From Mycosphaerella arachidis (lineage: Eukaryota; Ascomycota; Dothideomycetes; Mycosphaerellales; Mycosphaerellaceae): a DNA stretch of 64,000 nt. Location: the NCBI GenBank assembly GCA_001297265.1, contig LIHB01000049.1, forward strand, positions 62,001 through 126,000. The letters are read 5' to 3'. The translations under genes were made by a program, and so were the position numbers. This document shows positions 31,563 through 42,272 of this stretch, in pieces. The notes beneath the pieces were generated by a model. That model saw nothing but the letters and a program-made list of their open reading frames with translations, was not told the DNA's origin and did no database searches. Each line of letters opens with the position of its first letter. Position 1 is the stretch's first letter.

Positions 31563-32918
31563 GTCTTGGGGGATGCTGTTGCCTAGATCTCAGCGGTCTC
31601 TTGAGATGAGGCTCGTAAGGAACTTGAATTGTCCACATTGACGTTTGCTATGGTTGTCTTCTGCTACGAAACCTCTATGGCCGGTTGGGTCTCGCCAGCG
31701 GCCAGGGTGCGGTACCCGTCGACAGCATAGAATGGGCTCGCAACATCTCGTAACCCCGTGTCTTGGCTCCTCTATAAGAGCTCGGTGTCCCAATCCGGCA
31801 CTGTCCAAGGCAGGGGTTGTCCCAGAAGGTGTGTTTCTTCTTCCAACGACATGTCTTCTACCCTCTCGTCCATTCGTGTCCCAAAATGCTCTTCACTCTT
31901 GTCGGGCGCCCACATACATTACGATGTGACGGCAAGCCATGATGGCTCGTCTCTCGGGCCTGACGACTTCCCCCACCGCAATACCGACGTTGCGCCACAA
32001 GGATAAAAATGAAGCCTTGTATCAAGATGGATGACACCACCCTTCGAGACTTCAAGGCAAACGGGGCTCTTGCGAAAACAGACCGTGCTCCGACCACTCA
32101 GCGTCCTTATGTTTCACCTTCCTCTTTCGCTTGCAGAACCTGGAGAAACCTTGCAGCCCACGCGCATTGCAGGAGAAGTTGTCCGCCACCGAGAGACACC
32201 GCTCAAGTTGATTCGGCTAAGGTGTGCATGCTTGTCGAGCAGAAGGTTAGTTCTACTGTAGCATTCGTCGGCAGCGGCGTTAGGAAATGCCGTCGCCACC
32301 CGCTGCTTGTCCCGGCGCCACTGCCATGCAACTGTGCAAGGCTCAATCGATATGGAAATGATAAGGATGACGTTGGTCTCACCCCCAAGTGAAAAGGATC
32401 ACACTACACAGGATCGCTATCTTGTTGTGCTGCATCCCCGGCAACGTCCGCATCGACTGTACCGCAGAACGTATTCGGTGGATCCGATGTTCAAACGACT
32501 GTTATCTGTGCCAAGTCCACGCCCCCCGTTGCTGGATGTCTCCCTTCTGGAAGTTCCTCCGTTCCTCGGAAGGCACAACCCCTCGAAATCGCTAACTCCT
32601 TGGTGCCCTTGTGCTGCAGCTGGCGAGCGACTCTCTAGGCCAGCGAGCATGCAATGGCAAAGGACGGACGGCTCGCAACACGCGCAGTCGCACAGCACTA
32701 ACTACCATGTGGAGCAAGCATATTAAGCGTGTCCAGAAACACCAGCCGCTCGGCCAACCCAGAGATAAGGGAAGGTTGCACCACTAAATTCCATGCGCAC
32801 AGACCTTGATCCAGCTTTTATCGTGCCTGCTGCACCTCACCTCACCTCACCTCACCTCTTCACTCTGTGTGCTCTTCGCCGGTTGCGGTGGTGTCTTCAT
32901 TGTTTCAACAGCACCGTT
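31563..32918. other. 1.3 kb intergenic with a (CCTCA) repeat before the nucleoside transporter
   Basis: No supported gene. A CCTCA pentamer is repeated four to five times at about 32835-32858, in the likely 5' untranslated region of the downstream transporter; pyrimidine-rich leaders are common in fungal genes. Confidence 0.45.
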
Positions 32919-34883
32919 ATGGCTTCTGCAGCAGTCGGCGAGGTCGTGGACGATCTGGCGTTGCATCCTAGCCATCAGCATACGCATGGCCATCTTCACC
33001 ACAGTTCCAGGATCTCCCACGATGGGAACGACAAGCCCGTCTACACAGTGGGCAACCCGGGCGAACCTACCATACACCCCGACCCGAGCCCGAATGATCA
33101 CGACAGGAGCAAGCAGCATGGCCACGCCGTTGAGAAAAAGGGCGAATATGAAGTAACTGATTTGGAGAAAGGTCATACAGCAGCGATATCTGACCCGTCC
33201 TCATTGGACGATGATCCCCACCACAGCTCACCCAACGCCCGAAATTTTTATCGCAGATATCGCATATACATCCACATTCTAGTCTGGCTTATCGCCACTG
33301 CATGGTGGGTCGCAAGTCTAGTCTTGCACAGGAATGACAAGAACTGGGTCGTGCCATTCCTCATCTATCTTGCGGTTACGATTAGGATTATCACCCTGCA
33401 TACTGGCACAACCTACGTCACAAAGCCGATGCGCTGGACCTGGCGACACACCGGATCTCGCGTCAATAGCATGATCCCGGCCAAAGCTAGACTGTGGGTG
33501 GGAGCTGCCATCACTCTCGCGGTCATCATCGTTGGATCGTTCGCCAGTGAGGAGAGCGCTAACAATACCCGCGAGAACCGCGCAGTTGGTCTGTTCGGTC
33601 TGATAGTCCTGATCTTCGGCCTTTGGGCGACATCGCGGAACAGGAAAGCAATCAATTGGCATACTGTCATCTCTGGGATGTTGATCCAGTACATCATCGC
33701 ACTTTTCGTGTTGAGAACGGGAACTGGTTACGACATCTTCGCTTTCATCTCCAGTCTTGCACGGTCATTGCTCGGATTCGCGAAAGATGGTGTTGCTTTC
33801 TTGACCACCGCAGAGATCGCGGCCAACACGTACTTCTTCTTCAGCGTGCTACCAGCAATCATCTTCTTCGTGGCTCTGGTTCAGCTGTTCTACTACATTG
33901 GCCTAATCCAGTGGTTCATTGGCAAATTTGCCGTATTCTTCTTCTGGAGCATGAGAATTTCTGGTGCGGAATCGGTCGTCGCTGCAGCCACTCCCTTCAT
34001 CGGACAGGGTGAAAGTGCTATGCTCATCAAGCCTTTTGTCAACCATTTGACCATGTGCGAGCTGCATCAAATTATGTGCTCAGGGTTCGCGACGATTTCC
34101 GGATCCGTGCTTGTCTCTTACATCGGCTTGGGCGTGAACCCACAGGCGCTTATCTCATCTTGTGTCATGTCGATTCCCGCGTCTCTCGCTGTTAGCAAAC
34201 TTCGGTACCCGGAAGAAGAGGAGTCCCTCACGGCTTGCAAAGTTGTCGTTCCGGATGATGATGAGCACAAATCGGCGAATATGCTCCAGGCTTTCGCAAA
34301 CGGTGCTTGGCTGGGTTTGAAAATTGCTGGCATGATCCTCTGTACCTTGCTGTGCATCATCGCTTTCGTCGCTCTGATCAACGGCTTGCTTACGTGGTTC
34401 GGACGATACATCAACCTTGATGGACAGTACGACTTGACTCTGGAGCTCATTCTCAGCTACGTCTTCTACCCAGTTGCTTTCCTGCTCGGCGTGCCACGAG
34501 GGCCAGATCTTCTTAAGGTCGCTCGTCTGATCGGAACCAAGGTCATCACCGTGAGTTCCGTGAGTCCAACGTTGCACATTAGACATGCTGACTTTGACAT
34601 TCAGAACGAATTCGTTGCATACGACGCGCTTGTATCAGATGCAGCCTACGCCACCATGTCTCCTCGTGCCACCCTGATCGCCACATATGCTCTCTGCGGA
34701 TTCGGCAACATCGGATCCCTTGGTACGCAAATTGGTGTGCTCACCACCATCGCGCCTGGCAGATCGGCAGATGTCAGCAGACTGGCCATGAGCGCGTTGA
34801 TTACTGGTGTCCTTGCGACCTTGAGCAGTGCTAGCATTGCTGGTCTTGTCATTCAAGATCAAGCGAAATTTGTCACAACGTAA
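32919..34883 (+). CDS. concentrative nucleoside transporter (CNT family, H+/nucleoside symporter)
   Basis: The start at ATG 32919 (MASAAVGEVVDDLALHPSHQ) skips a 42-codon upstream extension that looks like untranslated leader. A His/Asp-rich cytosolic tail of about 110 residues precedes the first helix (IYIHILVWLIATAWWVASLV). CNT landmarks: FYYIGLIQWFIGKFAVFFFW, GAESVVAAATPFIGQGESAM (nucleoside-site loop with GQGE), CSGFATISGSVLVSYIGLGV, and FVAYDALVSDAAYATMSPRA followed by CGFGNIGSLGTQIG. The segment between KVIT and NEFVAYD is best read as an in-frame 54-nt intron (34551-34604); without it the protein is 636 residues and the conserved KxxxNEFVAY motif is restored. It imports nucleosides at the plasma membrane. 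Confidence 0.88.
   Translation: MASAAVGEVVDDLALHPSHQHTHGHLHHSSRISHDGNDKPVYTVGNPGEPTIHPDPSPNDHDRSKQHGHAVEKKGEYEVTDLEKGHTAAISDPSSLDDDPHHSSPNARNFYRRYRIYIHILVWLIATAWWVASLVLHRNDKNWVVPFLIYLAVTIRIITLHTGTTYVTKPMRWTWRHTGSRVNSMIPAKARLWVGAAITLAVIIVGSFASEESANNTRENRAVGLFGLIVLIFGLWATSRNRKAINWHTVISGMLIQYIIALFVLRTGTGYDIFAFISSLARSLLGFAKDGVAFLTTAEIAANTYFFFSVLPAIIFFVALVQLFYYIGLIQWFIGKFAVFFFWSMRISGAESVVAAATPFIGQGESAMLIKPFVNHLTMCELHQIMCSGFATISGSVLVSYIGLGVNPQALISSCVMSIPASLAVSKLRYPEEEESLTACKVVVPDDDEHKSANMLQAFANGAWLGLKIAGMILCTLLCIIAFVALINGLLTWFGRYINLDGQYDLTLELILSYVFYPVAFLLGVPRGPDLLKVARLIGTKVITVSSVSPTLHIRHADFDIQNEFVAYDALVSDAAYATMSPRATLIATYALCGFGNIGSLGTQIGVLTTIAPGRSADVSRLAMSALITGVLATLSSASIAGLVIQDQAKFVTT
34551..34604 (+). 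other. in-frame, stop-free 54-nt intron in the CNT gene
   Basis: It starts GTGAGT, has TGCTGAC as branch site, ends TTCAG, and is exactly 18 codons with no stop, so simple ORF calling reads through it. Splicing restores the family motif NEFVAY directly after KVIT. Confidence 0.8.
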
Positions 34884-34956
34884 TAGGCGATGCACAGAAC
34901 ATGTATGAGTCACGAAGAGAGCGCTTGCGCTGAAGATGCATTCTCTTGCTCCTGAG

Positions 34957-36060
34957 CTATGTACGGCCAGCAGCTGAATCGTCGATTTCCCAGTTCCGTT
35001 GCGTCATCCATGCACGTATCGTGCCGGCGGAAACACCGCTGAGCTCTGCCAACGTCCTGCTGGCCTTGAATGTATGTCTCGTATCAATCAAAGTCGACTT
35101 TGCGTTCGGAAATTGCACCGCACGATCACGAAGCTTATCGAAAAACTCGACCAGCTTGATCGCTGAATTCCCGCTTGCATCGCTTCCACCTCTTTGCCCA
35201 GGAGATCACTGCAGTATCTCAACCCACTCGACAAAGCTTACGATCCTCAGACCCGAGCCTGCATATGCCGTGGTCGCCGGCGCGAGATCCTGCCACTGCG
35301 TATTCACCAGATGGGAGTACTTCACCGCACTCTCACCTCTCACTCCTCCCTTACGGTCTTCAAAAGGCTCAACCAGAACCTTTGCAGCAACATCAACAGG
35401 AACCCAATCTGCCGCCAAAGCCCCAATTGCTAACGAACTCCTAATCAGACTCGGCACCTACTTCCTCTCGTTCCACTACCCACTATCTTCGCAGGCAATC
35501 CCAAGCTCTCGCGCCGCATGACTTATCAAACGCTCTGAGAGCAGTTTTGATTGCCCCTGGCCAGTCTGCGCAACTTTCCAGCCCGTAAACTCCACTTCTA
35601 GGATTTTGGTGCGGGAGGTGGGAGCTGCAGAACCCCAGTTTGAGGTGGCGAATGGAGGAAATGAAGACTAGATGCGCTGCATGGACTGTTTTGGTGTGGC
35701 AGAAGTTTACGATTTGCTGCACTCCTTCGCTTGTCGGCGCAATGGGGCTGACGTGCCGGTTGAAGTCGACGGGCCAGGCGTTGTGGATTATGAGACTCAC
35801 CGATTTTGAGAGAGCGTGTGGTCTAGCTCCTGAACGAGGCCGAGATCAGGCTGGCCGAAGTCTGCTTGGTGAAACAGTACGCATGAGAGGTCTTGGGTGA
35901 GGACACGCTCTTTGTGGAAGAGGGATCGACGTTCGTGCACATCGAGACTGCGGTTCAGGCAGATTATAGAAAAAATCCAGGGGTTTTGAGGTGTTGGAGA
36001 GGACGTAGCTGCCGAAGTTACCGGTTGAGCCTACAACCAGGACATTGCTGTGGTTGATGT
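34957..36060 (-). pseudogene. thioester reductase domain of an NRPS-like enzyme (NAD-binding, SDR-e type), disrupted
   Basis: From the 5' side on the minus strand: the Rossmann motif SNVLVVGSTGNFGSYVL, then in another frame CLNRSLDVHERRSLFHKERV and SCVLFHQADFGQPDLGLVQE. In a third frame SLIIHNAWPVDFNRHVSPIA is followed by AHLVFISSI. Then come GWKVAQTGQGQSKLLSERLI with SHAARELGIACEDS, LAADWVPVDVAAKVLVE, VKYSHLVNTQWQDLAPATTA, and after a TGA the tail SAIKLVEFFDKLRDRAVQFP, ending at TAG 34959-34957. These are the consecutive blocks of carboxylate-reductase/NRPS-like R domains, which release aldehydes using NADPH. At least three frameshifts and several stops are present. The adenylation part lies 1.5 kb further upstream on the same strand, with MFS remnants between. 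Confidence 0.75.
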
Positions 36061-36379
36061 GACTTTGGTCTTTAGAGCAGGTGGATGATTTGACTGCTAA
36101 TTTGGGGGGAGGAAGGCATTGTGGTGGTGGTGGTGGAGAAGTTCAATGTGGACAATGTGCAGCAATGTCCAATTCAGAAGGTTTTCAAGCTAGACCGGAT
36201 CGCTGGTTAGTTGCCAGAGGATCAGAGCTCGCTGTTGAACCATTGAGCATTGTCCGGGCATGGCATTCCGACAAGATGTGGCCCAGTGTTGCTCGTCAAT
36301 CCTACGACAGCTGGTAGCCTGATTGCAAAACCGCTGAAGAAGGCACATAAGACAAGCCAGGGTATGTACTCACCAATCT

Positions 36380-37390
36380 TGTCGACTGCTATCCATCAGA
36401 ATCCAAGTAGGCCAAGTGCCAGCTTACCGAGCATTTGAAGCGCTTCTGGGCCCAAGTACTTGTGCTTGAAGTCACTTGACCATGCCGGGAGCACTAGACC
36501 TAACAATTCGGCGGCCTCGTCTGACGGAGATGAAGTAGAAACCGAATGATGTTGAGCTGTGTAGATTCGTTATGGTGTAGGTAGCGGCCAGGAAGAAAGA
36601 CACGAATATTCCTGCAAGCAAGACTCGTGTACGTCAGCGAAGAAGTGAGACCCAACAAATGAGTAACCCTACAGAATGCAGGGCCCAAGAAAGCCAAGTA
36701 CGAGACATCGCAAAACGCTGCTACGTCAAGAACGTGGCGAGACGTGCGTAGGCTCAGCGGTCTGCTGACGAGGATGGCGACGCCGAGAGTCGCAAATGCG
36801 ATGAGCCCTATGCTTCGCACAGCCCAGCCGAAGCCCACAGACTGGCGCAAGCTGTAGAAGATATTGGGGTACGTCCAAGACGTCAGGTCAGCTCTGTAGA
36901 GCACCGTAGGGAGGAAGTACTTACATATGACTCCACCAATGGAACCACCACCTGTGCTCAGTCCAACAGCCAGACCTCGATTCTTCTTGAAGTACGCTGG
37001 CACGGGTGCAACATCGGGAGTGTACAAGATTCCCTCACAAATACCGAGCAATAACTTGCGAGGGCATAACCTGGTAGTATTCCGTAGAAATGGAGAGCAT
37101 CATCAAGGCGAATACCATGCCAAGACTCCCGAGCATGAGTATGTGCTCCAAATAACCTTCATCGAAGAGCGGACCGGAGATGATGCCCCCGATCAACAGC
37201 AATTCTCCCTGTAACGTGCCGATCCAAGCAATCGAGGACGCGAAATGATGCCTGAGTGGCGATTCTGCGTAGTAAGCCTGAAAGACACCCTCTAGTTGTT
37301 GTCGTTCACCAAGAACATGGACAGAACTTGTAGAGATGCTATCGAGCCGCCATCAGGCTGGACAACTTACTAGACAGTCGCAGTCTCTGA
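36380..37390 (-). pseudogene. monocarboxylate-transporter-like MFS protein, disrupted
   Basis: Readable pieces on the minus strand: QPDGGSIASLQVLSMFLV, GVFQAYYAESPLRHHFASSI, IGGIISGPLFDEGYLEHILM, a frameshift, ICEGILYTPDVAPVPAYFKK and NRGLAVGLSTGGGSIGGVI. An intron (about 36849-36922, GTAAGT..ACAG) leads to LRQSVGFGWAVRSIGLIAFA and TLGVAILVSRPLSLRT, then decayed helices around 36540-36600 (FVSFFLAATYTITNLHSSTS). The order and motifs (AYFKKNRGLAVGL, GGGSIGGVI) are those of fungal MCT/MCH-type permeases. Stops after QVLSMFLVNDNN and a frame change at about 37050 argue against function. It separates the two NRPS-like relics. Confidence 0.65.
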
Positions 37391-37559
37391 CTTGAGCCAA
37401 GTTGATGGGAACTTTCGCTTCCGTCGCCTCTTTGACGATGGAAACTTCATCTTGGCAGTCATTTTCTCGTACATGTCGTCCATAGCCAGCCACGACTACT
37501 TCAGTTCATCATCGCCGGAGTCGTTACTGTAGTCATACTGCTCATTGTTTCCGCGCAGC

Positions 37560-38419
37560 AGCATTGAGCTCAATCCCATCTTCGTTGGTCATAGATGAGC
37601 TTTGCGTCGACCACAAGATCTGGACGGGAGCCGTTGATAGCTCGCACGAGGTTGATGGCCTGCAGAGGTTCTAGGCCAAGCGAGAACAAATCGGTTCTGC
37701 AAGCCACCTCGACGTCGCAGCCAAACCATAGAGTATGCCCGCCATGTGAGACGGCGGAAAGCTGACAAAGAACCGCTGGCTGCCTAGGCGATCCAGTACC
37801 GCGGCCTTGTCGAGGTGTTGAGATGCGTCAAAGCCTGCGATGCTTCCGTACCTGATTGTGACGAGCTTGATCAGCCCGATTGAGCCAAAGCTGTGAAATC
37901 TGGACGAACGGTACGAAGCGATAGTCCTCCCACGTCACTGGCAGATCTATCTGAGCAAATCGTCCAGCAGAGGTATCGTAGAAGTCTGCATGTCTCATGC
38001 TCGTTGCATGACAAACGCCACCAGCAGCTTGCTCTCGTTGTGACCAGTCTCGTGGCTCCTCTCTTTTCTCGCTAGGATGCAAACGCCTCATAGCTATTTC
38101 GCCGCGGAACCAAGAAGATCAGATATTCAGCTTTCACTGCAGCCATGCAAAGGATATGATATTTGAGGCCCGGCGCTGCTATGTACACCACAGATTCGTG
38201 CGGCCACTTTGGGGGGCTGAGCTCGTCAAGGAGCCACTGTGCCAGTCTGTTCATGGTATTGGCAATGACGGCGTAGGATATATTGCGGTAGCCATCCTTC
38301 GGGTTTGAGGTTTTCAGTATCGCAGCGAAAGAACGATGATGACCTCCCGAAGCTCGTTCATCGAGCAGATACGACAGTAGTCATTGCCCACATAGAGACG
38401 ATGGCGTGTTGCTGTCCAT
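37560..38419 (-). pseudogene. N-terminal adenylation-domain piece of an NRPS-like enzyme, disrupted
   Basis: ATG 38419 reads MDSNTPSSLCGQ, then TGA, then LLSYLLDERASGGHHRSFAA, DGYRNISYAVIANTMNRLAQ and WLLDELSPPKWPHESVVYIA. These match the start of fungal A-T-R (NRPS-like) proteins. YHILCMAAVKAEYLIFLVPR corresponds to the block before the AMP-binding loop. FHSFGSIGLIKLVTIRYGSI (about 37815-37860, frame-shifted) is a degraded version of the A3 motif, normally HTSGSTGxPK; SFPPSHMAGILYGLA follows. The remaining half of the A domain and the carrier domain are absent. It belongs logically with the reductase relic at 34957-36060. Confidence 0.7.
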
Positions 38420-39865
38420 AGTGAAGATGTCAGCTGCGCCTGCGACCAAACCTTTCGAGAGCTCGTCGGCAGTTTAACAACATGTTCAGCGGGAGAGGAA
38501 GCAGTGGCAACGCGCGATTGGCATGCTACTCCTCAAAATGAATATCGACCCGCACATGGCAGCCACGGCCCACACGCCATGAGGGTCGGCACCCGTTTCC
38601 CAGCGAAAAGATTTGACGATCTGGCATCCTGAAAATCCTTGGGCCGGATATGACGTCTTGGCCAACCTTGCCGGGGAAATGGTGACCTGAGAAAGCTTCG
38701 CTTCAGTCGCATACTTTTGTGTAATGCATCCTTGAAGCACCAAGGTGGACCACGGAATCAGACTCATAAGTCGTTGTGCTGTAGCGACAATATTCGTAGG
38801 TGCTTTGCTATAGATTCACGTATACCGGAATCATGGTTCGACGCCCTGACTTGGGTTCAGGATTCTCAAGCGTATCTCCTAGCCAGCCTCTTCACGAAGG
38901 CAATTTTTTGTGCACCCGCTGCAGCGTGGGATCGTGGAGGGAGAAGAGCACAAGGCTCTGGTTGACGATGAGTGGAGGAAGCGGATTAAAGGAGTTTTAC
39001 GATCGTCGGGCTAAGAGCGACGATGTAGCGAGTGCGAGATAGGACAAGTGCTCGCAGTAAAGGTATGGGTTGTGACGAAGCAGGTAGTGTTAAGGGTATA
39101 TATTGCCTCTCTAACTTAGCTTAGGGCGGCGTCGCCTTTTGCAACAGGGAGTCCCGAAAATGCGATAGAACTAGGGCGTTGTCAGCACCGCCAAGACTTC
39201 CTGCCCCCGTGGCCTCCTCCTCTTCTCAGCTGTTGCCACCAACACTTGATCCCAAAACCCATGCCTGATAGCTGTAAATTCGCGGTTCAGAAGCGATGGT
39301 GTCGCTGATGGTGATGCCGAATGGAGTTCAACGTGTGATGTGTGCAACCTAACTTTCTGAACTGGATTCAGTACGTCGAAAGCAGCGAGAAGGGTTGACG
39401 TTCCCCTCATCATCCTACATCGCAGTCGATACATTCTAGGAACGGCAAATGCTCGATGGCACTCGCGACTTGCTGCAAAGTTGTGCCAATACGAAGCAAC
39501 AGACGATCCGTTCATTAGAAAAGCTCTGCCAGACACAGACCTCTCGTGTCCACCAATGTCTGCCAGGCGAGGGTTGCTGTGGCCCTATCGTTGACATAGC
39601 GTGCAGCAGATTTTACCACTGAGGTTACATGAGGTTTCGCGACTGGCTTAGTGCTCTCCAATATGATACCGTGTTGGGCCGGCCAGGCACCGGGCAAGAC
39701 CGCGTGGCTGATGTCTTGGCGAGCTGATATGCTTGCGTCGAGAATGGACAACATGCCTGTTGATCTGAAGTTTTAGCTGCTCAAGATGGCTATGTCTTGC
39801 ACAGCAGTGTCGGACGCCTTCTATGGGCATCACTTTAGAGCTCCAAACAGGCACTGCTTTTCGAC
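38420..39865. other. 1.4 kb without a supported gene
   Basis: Minus frames 38486-38767 and 39171-39536 and plus frames around 38717-39042 are open but have no recognisable motif, and they overlap one another. Confidence 0.4.
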
Positions 39866-40554
39866 ATGGCTACTGACCTTGAAAAAAGTGGGATCCAAAG
39901 CAGCAGAGTCACTCGTGCCTGCTATCAACACTGCATTCGGTCAATCTACGGATGTCGCACGCTCCAATACGTTAATACAGCGTCTCAAAGGCCGGAGCAA
40001 TGAACCCGACGAACTCGGTCGGCGTCTGTTCGAACAGTCTCAGCAGTATGACGAAGCACAGCTCGAACGCGATGCGAAGAAAGTGAGGCGTAAGCTTGAC
40101 TTTGTACTATTACCGCTGGGAGGTCCGGGATGAGCACATCCGAGAGTGCAACACTGATTGGTTTCGGATGTGCTGCACATACATGATCTCCTTCCTCGAC
40201 AAACAGGCTCTCACCTACTCCAACGCCTACGGCCTCCAAGAAGATATCAACATGACCGGGAGCGACTACTCGTGGGTTTCGTCGGCACTAAATATTGGAT
40301 GGCTACTTGCTGCATATCCGTGGAATCTGGCACTGCAAAGATACCCCATCGGAAGACTCATCGGCTGCATGCTGTTCGTTTGGGGCAGCGTGTGCATGTT
40401 GCAGGCCGCTGTCTTCAACTTCGGTGGCTTCTTCACTGTGCGCTTCTTCCTGAGAGGTCTGGAGGCGTGTATAAATCCAGCCTTTATTCTACTGACAGCC
40501 ATATTCTGGGCAAAAGAAGAGCAGTCTATGAGGTCGAGCTTTTCGATGACTTGA
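39866..40554 (+). pseudogene. 5' part of an allantoate-permease-like (Dal5/ACS family) MFS transporter, truncated and frameshifted
   Basis: ATG 39866 reads MATDLEK, then a run of six A bases, where the frame must shift to continue as KVGSKAAESLVPAINTAFGQ and DAKKVRRKLDFVLLPL (about 40110). A second frame change leads to MCCTYMISFLDKQALTYSNA, YGLQEDINMTGSDYSWVSSA and then ALQRYPIGRLIGCMLFVWGS. FGGFFTVRFFLRGLEACINP and AFILLTAIFWAKEEQSMRSS, the fourth-helix region of Dal5-type carriers, end the similarity at about 40540. Helices 5-12 are missing. The RKLDFxLLPL..YxxSFLDKxxLxYxNxxGLQxD pattern is characteristic of the family. Confidence 0.65.
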
Positions 40555-40995
40555 CTGATAGAGAGAATAATCACTTCAGATATCGACTTTGATGCGGGTT
40601 ACACGCCGTCGGGCCCAGTGAGGCGTGTCGGATATGTGATGAGCGGCGAAACTTCGGTTAAACATGTGATCGCCCCCTGGCGTCACGTTGCAAAGCTAGC
40701 TTGCCCTCAGAATCTCAATTCCGCTAAGTCAATCAACTGTCAATTTGCCCGTTTCCAAGCGTGATTTGCACCGCAACGCTCATATCGGCTTTATATAAAT
40801 GCCGTCCTTCCTCGTCCATACGCGAGCACAACAACCTCGTGTGAGAGCCACTCCACTCCCGTGACACCATGGCCGACCAAGCAGGCACTGGGCGCGTTCG
40901 TCTCGGCACAGGTGAGCGATTTTGACACGACTTCTCGTACCTCCGGATTGCAGCTGTGAAAGAGATCCTGATGCGTATCAGCGCTGTTTTTCAAA

Positions 40996-41439
40996 ATGGC
41001 GTCCAGAGACACTACGTCCCTCCTCATGTGTGTTGAACGTTTTCTGGACGTCGAGCAGACCGCCCGTCGTAGAATGGACCAAACCCCCTATTGATCTCTC
41101 CAGGTTTCAGCAGAGCTTCGAAACGAGATCTACGACCTAGTCTTCTCGTCAGCAAGCGGTCCAGAGCGGACTCTGACCAATCTCATAGCGACGAACGTCA
41201 CGTATATCAACTCAAAGCGACTAGAACCGCCATCGCTACCCGCGCTCCTTGGCAAGTATACCTGTACTGGCAGGGAGATCATAGACCCTCGCGAGGTTGC
41301 AGACATAGGCATAAGCTTCTGTGTTCGGAGGAGTATGCGATATGCGGTGATGGCTCCCAGGGACACCTATGGCAAGCTTGATCTTCGAATCATAAGGACG
41401 ACCGTCTTGATACGGCCGCGTCGCGGAATGTTAATGTGA
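40996..41439 (+). pseudogene. 2EXR-domain-like protein with one in-frame TGA
   Basis: One continuous frame of 148 codons: MASRDTTSLLMCVERFLDVE, then TPY, TGA (41092-41094), then SLQVSAELRNEIYDLVFSSA, PERTLTNLIATNVTYINSKR, KYTCTGREIIDPREVADIGI and so on to TGA 41437. The AELRNEIYDLVF block is the hallmark start of fungal 2EXR/F-box-like proteins. The TGA is consistent with CGA to TGA. An upstream ATG (40869) followed by a GTGAGC..GCAG intron might belong to the same gene. Function of the family is unknown; members are highly expanded in plant-associated Dothideomycetes. Confidence 0.5.
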
Positions 41440-42272
41440 GCATGGAGGATGATCTCGTGACGGAACTTACGGCCTCGTGGCAGCCACATGCTTACGAAGG
41501 TAGGAGATTGGCACCCGGCTGCAGCTGACTGCATCCAGAGACTGATCAGAGATGTGTGATGTCGCGACGAGACCCGCGGTGCCGACGACTGTCTGGCTCG
41601 ATACTTTGCTGGCTGTGTAAGTCGTCAGTGGTAGAAAAGAGCCGGTGGCGGCGTGTATTGACTACTTCAAAGACAGCTTGCTTGGCTCTCGCTGGTCGGC
41701 TCTTCTTCTGGTAGACAAGAGCGGTCGTACAAGCGAAGACCCCTTTCCAAAATAGTGAAAAATAGAGATCATGGGGTATGGGGTTAGTGAAAGATGGGGA
41801 AGCCTGACTGACTGCCGTCGACTGACCCCAGATTGCTGGTATGCGTAGCGTGCCTGATCCGAAAGCCACGGGCTCGGATCGCATGTGATATGCAGGGTCG
41901 GAGAATTGGAGCTTCAAAGCGTTGCTGCGATCGCCATTCATGTCTGGAGTGCGGCTGCCAAACCGTTCATTATTGCTCAAGCTGGACGCCACTAACCTTC
42001 TTGCAGCAGGACGGAACGATGCCAAGCATACCTATCCTCCAGCTTCTGCCCCGACACGCGGTGCATCAAGGCCGATCGAAGGCGCTGACCACCAAGCAAC
42101 TCTACGATCAAGGACCAAAACATTGGAAGCGAGGATGGCAACCTTCAGGAAGAGGGGCAAGAGCTTCGAGCCTTTGCATGGAGCATATAGTGATATGGTT
42201 CCCACTGCACGACCGAAGTGGGATCGTCCTTCCTCCTCATAATTGCTCTAAGACATCATAATCTCATTCATC
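41440..42272. other. intergenic, no gene seen
   Basis: Overlapping frames on both strands (for example 41546-42025 minus, 41833-42261 plus) lack any supporting feature. The last part is the promoter of the TRI12-type transporter. Confidence 0.4.

Noticed and set aside
34946..35521. 191-codon plus-strand frame
   Set aside because: It is the antisense shadow of the thioester-reductase relic, whose motifs are readable on the minus strand.
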